This document shows, piece after piece, positions 59,023 to 64,000 of a stretch of 64,000 nucleotides of DNA. This stretch comes from Bradyrhizobium sp. CCGB12. GTDB lineage: Bacteria > Pseudomonadota > Alphaproteobacteria > Rhizobiales > Xanthobacteraceae. Within the stretch, counting starts at the first letter, position 1. The number at the start of each line of letters is the position of its first letter. The stretch lies in assembly GCF_024199845.1 (NCBI RefSeq), contig NZ_JANADO010000001.1, forward strand, positions 5,952,001-6,016,000, given 5' to 3'. Made by a program: the position numbers and the translations under genes. The notes beneath the pieces are model-generated. The model made no database searches and was not told the origin of the DNA. It saw only the letters and a program-made list of their open reading frames with translations.

Positions 59023-59895
59023 CTACTTGCCCCCGCCGAGCGAGTGGACATAGACGGCGAGTGCCTTGATCGTAGAGGGATCGAGACGACCGATCCAGGC
59101 CGGCATGACACCAGCGCGACCATTGCTGATCGTCTCGACCAGTGTCGCCTCGTCCGAGCCGTAGAGCCAGATCTTGTCGGTCAGATCGGGCGCCCCGAGT
59201 TCCTGATTCCCTTTGCCTCCGTCGCCATGGCACGCCGCACAATTATCCGCGAAGATTGTCGCGCCAACCGTCTTGTCGTAGCCCGTGTGAGTCGACAGAC
59301 CGGACAGTGACCGGACGTAATTGGCAACGATGACGATCTGATCCTTCTTCAAAACTCCATCCTTGCCAAAGGCCAACATGGCGTTTTCGTGGGCCTTTGG
59401 ATGCCCAGAACGCACACCGAACTGGATCGTCTGCATGATCTGGTCGAGCGACCCGCCCCACAGCCATTCGTCATCATTCAGGTTGGGATACCCCTTGGCA
59501 CCGGCGCCGCCGCTGCCGTGGCAAGGCGCACAGTTGTCGCCGAACACCGTCTTACCGCGTGCCCGCGCCAACGCCAACAAGGCTGGATTCATCTCGATCT
59601 CTGCCAACGGCGCTGCACCGAGCGCGACCATCTTGTTGCCGCGAATTTTCTCAAGATTTGCACGCTCGACGGCAACGTCCGCGCGCGACGAGTAATTCAG
59701 CACGCCAGTGGTGTGGCTCCACAGCAATGGCCACGCCGGATAAACGACCCAATAGCCGACCGCCCACACGATGGTCAGGTAAAACGTGATTACCCACCAT
59801 CGAGGCAGCGGCGTATTCAGTTCCTTGATGCCGTCCCACTCATGTCCGGTGGTGGTCTTACCGGAGACTTTGTCGAAATCGCTGTGTTCAGTCAT
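59023..59895 (-). CDS. fixP: cbb3 oxidase di-heme cytochrome c subunit FixP
   Basis: A 290-residue subunit of cytochrome cbb3 with one membrane segment (WWVITFYLTIVWAVGYWVVY) and two heme c sites, CAPCHGSGGAGAKG and CAACHGDGGKGNQ. It passes electrons from the bc1 complex to FixO and FixN. The ATG at 59895 was chosen because it starts MTEHSDFDKVSGK, overlaps the fixQ stop by 8 bases and is the normal length; a start 35 codons upstream lies inside fixQ. Confidence 0.96.
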   Translation of the reverse strand: MTEHSDFDKVSGKTTTGHEWDGIKELNTPLPRWWVITFYLTIVWAVGYWVVYPAWPLLWSHTTGVLNYSSRADVAVERANLEKIRGNKMVALGAAPLAEIEMNPALLALARARGKTVFGDNCAPCHGSGGAGAKGYPNLNDDEWLWGGSLDQIMQTIQFGVRSGHPKAHENAMLAFGKDGVLKKDQIVIVANYVRSLSGLSTHTGYDKTVGATIFADNCAACHGDGGKGNQELGAPDLTDKIWLYGSDEATLVETISNGRAGVMPAWIGRLDPSTIKALAVYVHSLGGGK

Positions 59896-60067
59896 GATCC
59901 CGCCACTCCTCGCGCAGCGGCATTTTCGCTGCCTCGTCGAATGCGGCCTTGTTGCGTGGCCAGTACGCGTAAGCCACGATCGCGAGGAAGACTCCCACAA
60001 AGATGGGTGTCCAGAAGGTCGTGACGAAATCGGATGTGAAATTCTGGACTGTTGGAATGGCTTTCAT
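59888..60067 (-). CDS. fixQ: cbb3 oxidase subunit FixQ
   Basis: A 59-residue small membrane subunit starting MKAIPTVQNFTSDFV, with one membrane segment (FWTPIFVGVFLAIVAYAYW) and the tail NKAAFDEAAKMPLREE. FixQ (CcoQ) stabilises the oxidase. It lies 24 bp after fixO and overlaps fixP, exactly where fixQ belongs. Confidence 0.94.
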   Translation of the reverse strand: MKAIPTVQNFTSDFVTTFWTPIFVGVFLAIVAYAYWPRNKAAFDEAAKMPLREEWRDHD

Positions 60068-60091
60068 CGTGCTCTCTCGACGAAGGTTGGT

Positions 60092-60826
60092 TCAGCGAAG
60101 ATTGGCTTTTTCGTTGTAGAGCTTGAAATCGACCAGCGTGCCCAGCATCTGCAAGTACGCGACCAACGCGTCCATCTCAGTCGGCGCGCCCGGCTTGCCG
60201 TCGAAATTTCTTGCAACAGCCCTCGGATAGCGCTTGTTGAACGCATCAACACCGGCATTGTCGGGGTCGGCCTGTGCCTTCAGATCGTTGACTGCATTCG
60301 TGATCTGCTCGTCCGAATAGGGAACGCCAACGGTGCGGCTGGTGCGCAGATGATCTGCCGTACTCACGACATCGACCTCCGTCTGGGCGAGGAACCCATA
60401 ACCCGGCATCACCGACTGCGGCACGATTGCCCGTGGATTCATCAGATGCGTGACGTGCCATTCGTCGGAGTATTTCGCGCCGACACGCGCCAGATCCGGG
60501 CCGGTGCGCTTCGATCCCCACTGGAACGGATGGTCGTACATGCTTTCGGCCGCCAGCGAATAATGGCCGTAGCGTTCGACCTCATCCCGCAACGGACGGA
60601 CCATCTGCGAATGGCAGAGATAGCAGCCTTCGCGGACATAGACGTTGCGACCAGCGAGCTCCAGTGGTGTGTACGGCCTGACGCCGTCGACCGCTTCGAT
60701 GGTGCTCTTGAGATAAAACAGCGGCGTGATTTCGACGAGACCGCCTATGGCGATGACTGCGAGAATTCCGCCGATCAGGGTGATGGAATTCCTCTCGAAA
60801 ATCTGGTGCCTGCTCCAGAAAGACAT
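60092..60826 (-). CDS. fixO: cbb3 oxidase mono-heme cytochrome c subunit FixO
   Basis: A 244-residue membrane-anchored cytochrome c, second subunit of the cbb3 oxidase. The heme motif [15 protein letters not shown] follows an N-terminal membrane segment ([19 protein letters not shown]), and the axial methionine is in [11 protein letters not shown]. It follows fixN by 11 bp. Intact. Confidence 0.96.
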   Translation of the reverse strand: MSFWSRHQIFERNSITLIGGILAVIAIGGLVEITPLFYLKSTIEAVDGVRPYTPLELAGRNVYVREGCYLCHSQMVRPLRDEVERYGHYSLAAESMYDHPFQWGSKRTGPDLARVGAKYSDEWHVTHLMNPRAIVPQSVMPGYGFLAQTEVDVVSTADHLRTSRTVGVPYSDEQITNAVNDLKAQADPDNAGVDAFNKRYPRAVARNFDGKPGAPTEMDALVAYLQMLGTLVDFKLYNEKANLR

Positions 60827-60837
60827 CTAGTCGCTCC

Positions 60838-62487
60838 TCATTCCGCTGGCTGAAGAGCGACCGGCGACTGCACTTCCGTTTCGTTGATACGCACCGTCAT
60901 CCAGAGATTATAAGCCATGATCAATGCACCGATGAGGAACAACGCCCCGCCTGCGGCTCGGATCGCGTAAAAGGGATGCATCGCCTCTACGGACTCGATG
61001 AAGGAATATTCAAGGAATCCGAGCGAGGTGTAGGCACGCCACATCAGGCCTTGCAGGATTCCAGAAACCCACATCGCGGAGATGTAGAGCACGATGCCGA
61101 TGGTCGCGATCCAGAAATGCCAGCTAACGAGCTTGAGGCTGTAAAGGCCCTTACGATCCCACAGCCAGGGAATCAGGCAGTACAGCGCGCCAAACGAGAC
61201 GAAGCCGACCCAGCCGAGCGCGCCGGAATGAACGTGACCGACCGTCCAGTCGGTATAGTGGCTGAGCGAATTCACCACCTTGATCGACATCAGTGGCCCT
61301 TCGAACGTCGCCATGCCATAGAATGCAACCGATACGACGAGCATGCGGAGCACAGGGTCGGTGCGAAGCTTGTCCCAGGCGCCCGACAACGTCATGAGGC
61401 CGTTGATCATGCCGCCCCAGGACGGCATCCAGAGCATGATCGAGAACGTCATGCCGAGTGTCTGCGCCCAATCAGGCAGCGCCGTGTAGTGCAGATGGTG
61501 GGGCCCGGCCCAGATGTAGAGGAAGATGATCGCCCAGAAGTGGATGATCGACAGCCGATAGGAATAGACCGGCCGCTCGGCGCGCTTCGGAATGAAGTAG
61601 TACATGATGGCAAGGAAGCCGGCGGTCAGGAAGAACCCAACCGCGTTGTGGCCGTACCACCACTGGAACATGGCATCCTGCACGCCGCCCCAAGCGATAT
61701 ACGACTTCGAGCCCCATACGGATACTGGCAACGCGGAATTGTTGCCAAGATGCAGCACGGCAATGGTGACGATGAAGGCGAGATAGAACCAGTTCGCGAC
61801 AAAGATATGCGGTTCCCTGCGCTTGATAATGGTCATCAGGAACACCAGCAGATAGGCCACCCAGACGATCGTCAGCCAAAGGTCCGCGTACCATTCCGGT
61901 TCGGCATATTCCTTGGATTGGGTGACGCCGAGCAGATAGCCGGTGCCAGCGATCAAAATGAAGAAGTTGTAACCGATCACGACGAACCATGGCGCGAGAT
62001 CGCCCGCGAGACGCGCGCGGCAGGTTTTCTGTACGACATAGAACGAGGTTGCGATCAGCACATTGCCGCCGAACGCGAAGATCACTGCGGACGTATGCAA
62101 GGGTCGCAGACGGCCAAAGCTGGTCCATGGCAGGTCGAAATTGAGCGCCGGCCAGGCAAGCTGCGACGCGATGAGCAGCCCGACTGCAAATCCGGCGATG
62201 CCCCAGAACATCGCCATCACGGCCGAAAATTTGACAGGCGCCATATTGTAGTTGGGCCGACCGTTGATCTCCCGGGGCGGGAGGACCGCTGGACGCTCGT
62301 AATATCGGTTCACGATCGCAAAGACAGCCCACAGGCTGGCTGCGCACGCCAGGGAGGCGTGAAAGGCGAATGCCGTATCCAATGCCTTGGCCGCGGCGAC
62401 GAGGCAGAAAAACGCGGTAACGGCAAACACCAGCATCAGGCCGGCTTCGCCGTGTGTCATCGATTTTTCGGCTTGAGACTGATTCAT
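60838..62487 (-). CDS. fixN: cytochrome cbb3 oxidase catalytic subunit FixN
   Basis: A 549-residue heme-copper oxidase subunit with 12 membrane helices, the high-affinity terminal oxidase that lets bacteroids respire at the low oxygen of nodules. Histidines of the heme b3-CuB centre are in [18 protein letters not shown] and [17 protein letters not shown], and the low-spin heme ligand region is [18 protein letters not shown]. It is the first gene of fixNOQP. A FixK box is centred 67 bp upstream of the start. Confidence 0.97.
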   Translation of the reverse strand: MNQSQAEKSMTHGEAGLMLVFAVTAFFCLVAAAKALDTAFAFHASLACAASLWAVFAIVNRYYERPAVLPPREINGRPNYNMAPVKFSAVMAMFWGIAGFAVGLLIASQLAWPALNFDLPWTSFGRLRPLHTSAVIFAFGGNVLIATSFYVVQKTCRARLAGDLAPWFVVIGYNFFILIAGTGYLLGVTQSKEYAEPEWYADLWLTIVWVAYLLVFLMTIIKRREPHIFVANWFYLAFIVTIAVLHLGNNSALPVSVWGSKSYIAWGGVQDAMFQWWYGHNAVGFFLTAGFLAIMYYFIPKRAERPVYSYRLSIIHFWAIIFLYIWAGPHHLHYTALPDWAQTLGMTFSIMLWMPSWGGMINGLMTLSGAWDKLRTDPVLRMLVVSVAFYGMATFEGPLMSIKVVNSLSHYTDWTVGHVHSGALGWVGFVSFGALYCLIPWLWDRKGLYSLKLVSWHFWIATIGIVLYISAMWVSGILQGLMWRAYTSLGFLEYSFIESVEAMHPFYAIRAAGGALFLIGALIMAYNLWMTVRINETEVQSPVALQPAE

Positions 62488-62547
62488 GCGCGGACTTCTC
62501 TTCTGCGAAGGTCAGCCCCGAATGATCACAACCGGGGCATCATCGAA

Positions 62548-62561
62548 TTGATCGAGGTCAA
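62548..62561. promoter_or_regulatory. FixK box before fixNOQP
   Basis: TTGATCGAGGTCAA matches TTGAT-N4-GTCAA, the FixK2 consensus. It would place fixN transcription near 62514. Expression would then follow FixLJ-FixK2 at low oxygen. Confidence 0.9.
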
Positions 62562-62598
62562 ACTCCGGCGAATTTGCGTGTGTTGAGCGCTGTCAGCG

Positions 62599-62928
62599 TT
62601 AGCAGCACGACGCGATCGGCACGCATATCCGTACGGCCGCGCGATGCTTCCGTTCGATCGCACGCAGCCGCGTCGCAAGCTGCGGGGGCTCTTCGAATTC
62701 CGCCGCCAGGCATTCATCCAGCGCGTCACCGGAAATCCGACGCCCCGTCAAAAGCCTGTAAAGCTCCGGGGGCGACAGATTGAGATCCCGCGCAATCTGC
62801 TCGAACTCAGCACGGTCCATGCCTCGCAGCTCATTCGCGCGGGAGAACCGGGCGACGAAGGCTTTTGCCCAACCGACCAGAGCGCTGGCTCCACGCAACT
62901 TATCTGTCTGACCGGAAGCATTCGCCAT
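62599..62928 (-). CDS. small FixK-controlled protein of unknown function
   Basis: A 109-residue protein starting MANASGQTDKLRGASALVGW. The middle (ELRGMDRAEFEQIARDLNLS, PPELYRLLTGR) resembles small Bradyrhizobium proteins with a short helix-turn motif, similar to the N-terminal part of DUF6455 proteins, but that family's C-terminal cysteine motif is not seen. The C terminus ends CVPIASCC. The ATG at 62928 was chosen over one 37 codons upstream because it lies about 21 bases after the start expected from its FixK box. Located between hemN and fixN. Function unknown. Confidence 0.7.
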   Translation of the reverse strand: MANASGQTDKLRGASALVGWAKAFVARFSRANELRGMDRAEFEQIARDLNLSPPELYRLLTGRRISGDALDECLAAEFEEPPQLATRLRAIERKHRAAVRICVPIASCC

Positions 62929-62982
62929 TTGGGTCTCCAGGGTGATCCCGCAGCAATGCCAGTTCGGATGACAGGAAGCACC

Positions 62983-62996
62983 TTGATTCAAGTCAA
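62983..62996. promoter_or_regulatory. FixK box before the small gene
   Basis: TTGATTCAAGTCAA matches TTGAT-N4-GTCAA at every fixed position. It is 15 bp after the hemN stop and 55 bp upstream of the small gene at 62599-62928. Confidence 0.85.
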
Positions 62997-63010
62997 TCAG
63001 ATTGCGCGGG

Positions 63011-64000
63011 CTAAACCGCCTTGCTGAAATGCGCCGCATTGGCGCGCCTGTGCGGATCGAATGCTGCCGCGATCACCCGCACCACGCAGCGGCCGGTGTC
63101 GGTCGCCGTCACGACGCGGCCCTCGATTCGCACCAGGCCGTCTTCGACCAATGGCCGCAGCAGTGCGAGTTCCTCGGCAACGTCCATGTTCGGCGCAGTG
63201 ATATCGAGGTCGGCGCGAAAGGCGCACATCAGGCTTTCGATTGTATTAGCGCGTTGCTTCTCCGCGACATCGAGCCGGCATCCGCGCGCCGCGGCCAGGC
63301 GGCCATCCGCAATGGCACGAACATAGCTTGGAGCGTCCGAGATGTTCTGGACATATCCGTCCCTGAACCGCGAAATAGAAGACGCGCCAAAGCCGATCAG
63401 GGTTTCCCTGCTGTCGTCGGTATAGCCCTGGAAATTGCGGTGCAGCTTCCCCGACGCCACGGCCCGCGCCAACGCATCACCCGGTTTGGCAAAATGATCG
63501 ATGCCGATCTTCAAAAAGCCGTGGCGCTGGAAGTTCTCGGCGATGGCCTCGGCCTGGTCGATACGTTCCTCTACGCCGGGAAGCATCCTCTCATCAATGG
63601 AGCGCTGATTGGCCTTGAGACGCGGCATATGGGCGTAGCCGTAGCAAGCGATGCGGTCCGGCGAGAGCATTGCGACGATCTCGCAGGTCTTGCGGAGCGT
63701 GGCGACGGTCTGCAGCGGCAATCCGTAGATCAGGTCGAAATTCAGATTGCCGATGCCGGCAGCTCGCAAGCGCAAAACGGCGGCAGCGACGTCCTGCATC
63801 GGCTGCCATCGGCCGATCGCCGCCTGCACCCACGGATTGACGTCCTGCACGCCCAAGCTGACGCGGTTGACACCAAGCTCATTCAGGCTGTCTGCCAGCA
63901 ACGATGTTACATAGCGGGGATCGAGCTCGATGGCGTGCTCGAAACCGGGTTGGAGAATGAAATGTCGGCGCAGGACTGTCATCACCGATGCTAGGCCGTC
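63011..64000 (-). CDS. hemN: oxygen-independent coproporphyrinogen III dehydrogenase HemN, 5' end beyond window
   Basis: Radical-SAM heme enzyme acting at low oxygen, which links heme supply to cbb3 oxidase assembly. The frame enters from the window edge, so the N-terminal radical-SAM CxxxCxxC motif is not seen. The visible 329 residues include ELDPRYVTSLLADSLNELG, VNRVSLGVQDVNPWVQAAIG, NFDLIYGLPLQT and GFGASSISRF with the HemN tail. The next gene downstream is the small FixK-controlled gene. Confidence 0.93.
   Translation of the reverse strand, partial: DGLASVMTVLRRHFILQPGFEHAIELDPRYVTSLLADSLNELGVNRVSLGVQDVNPWVQAAIGRWQPMQDVAAAVLRLRAAGIGNLNFDLIYGLPLQTVATLRKTCEIVAMLSPDRIACYGYAHMPRLKANQRSIDERMLPGVEERIDQAEAIAENFQRHGFLKIGIDHFAKPGDALARAVASGKLHRNFQGYTDDSRETLIGFGASSISRFRDGYVQNISDAPSYVRAIADGRLAAARGCRLDVAEKQRANTIESLMCAFRADLDITAPNMDVAEELALLRPLVEDGLVRIEGRVVTATDTGRCVVRVIAAAFDPHRRANAAHFSKAV

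Overview
The window looks like Bradyrhizobium DNA spanning the edge of a symbiosis island. It carries a complete-looking uptake-hydrogenase operon in the Bradyrhizobium order, a nodV/nodW two-component pair, a symbiotic nodM, GDP-fucose genes (noeL, nolK), two good nod boxes, and the fixNOQP and fixGHIS operons under FixK-type boxes. No accession or strain can be assigned from the sequence alone.

Region 1 (1-3.2 kb, minus strand): the 5' part of sufB, preceded by a nif-type 2[4Fe-4S] ferredoxin. Upstream are a weak -24/-12 element and a perfect NifA site, then alanine dehydrogenase (ald) with a clear terminator. Region 2 (4.1-17.9 kb, minus strand): hupSLCDF-(hupG position)-HIJK-hypABFCDE, a tightly overlapping operon behind a sigma-54-type promoter. 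Normal genes lie on either side of the hupG slot, but I cannot find HupG in it. Region 3 (18-31 kb): an orphan nod box, the dicarboxylate carrier dctA, nodV-nodW plus a receiver-only protein, nodM on the opposite strand, and noeL-nolK. These make or import what nodulation and nitrogen fixation need: Nod-factor precursors (glucosamine-6-phosphate, GDP-fucose), flavonoid signalling, and C4-dicarboxylate fuel. A conserved element occurs before nodV, before noeL, and once more at 37.2 kb.

Region 4 (31-41.5 kb): gene-poor sequence with small hypothetical genes and a second nod box, an RND efflux pump, an IS110 relic, and a vanillate demethylase pair (vanAB) with a divergent LysR regulator. Region 5 (41.5-53.5 kb): accreted mobile DNA. 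It holds pieces of three tyrosine recombinases, an IS110 relic, two cargo operons rich in predicted proteases and exported proteins, and three copies of a short sequence matching a tRNA 3' end (46.15, 50.09 and 53.47 kb). The operon encoding an S8 subtilase, a membrane-anchored trypsin-like protease and a cysteine-rich exported protein lies between two of these copies. This is the best candidate for an undescribed system; its subtilase gene carries one in-frame TAG.

Region 6 (53.5-64 kb, minus strand): probably core chromosome. A decayed HlyD-family gene is followed by fixGHIS (maturation of the cbb3 oxidase), fixNOQP (the oxidase), a small gene with its own FixK box, and the 3' part of hemN. 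Together they supply high-affinity respiration in the microaerobic nodule, while the hydrogenase recycles H2 from nitrogenase.
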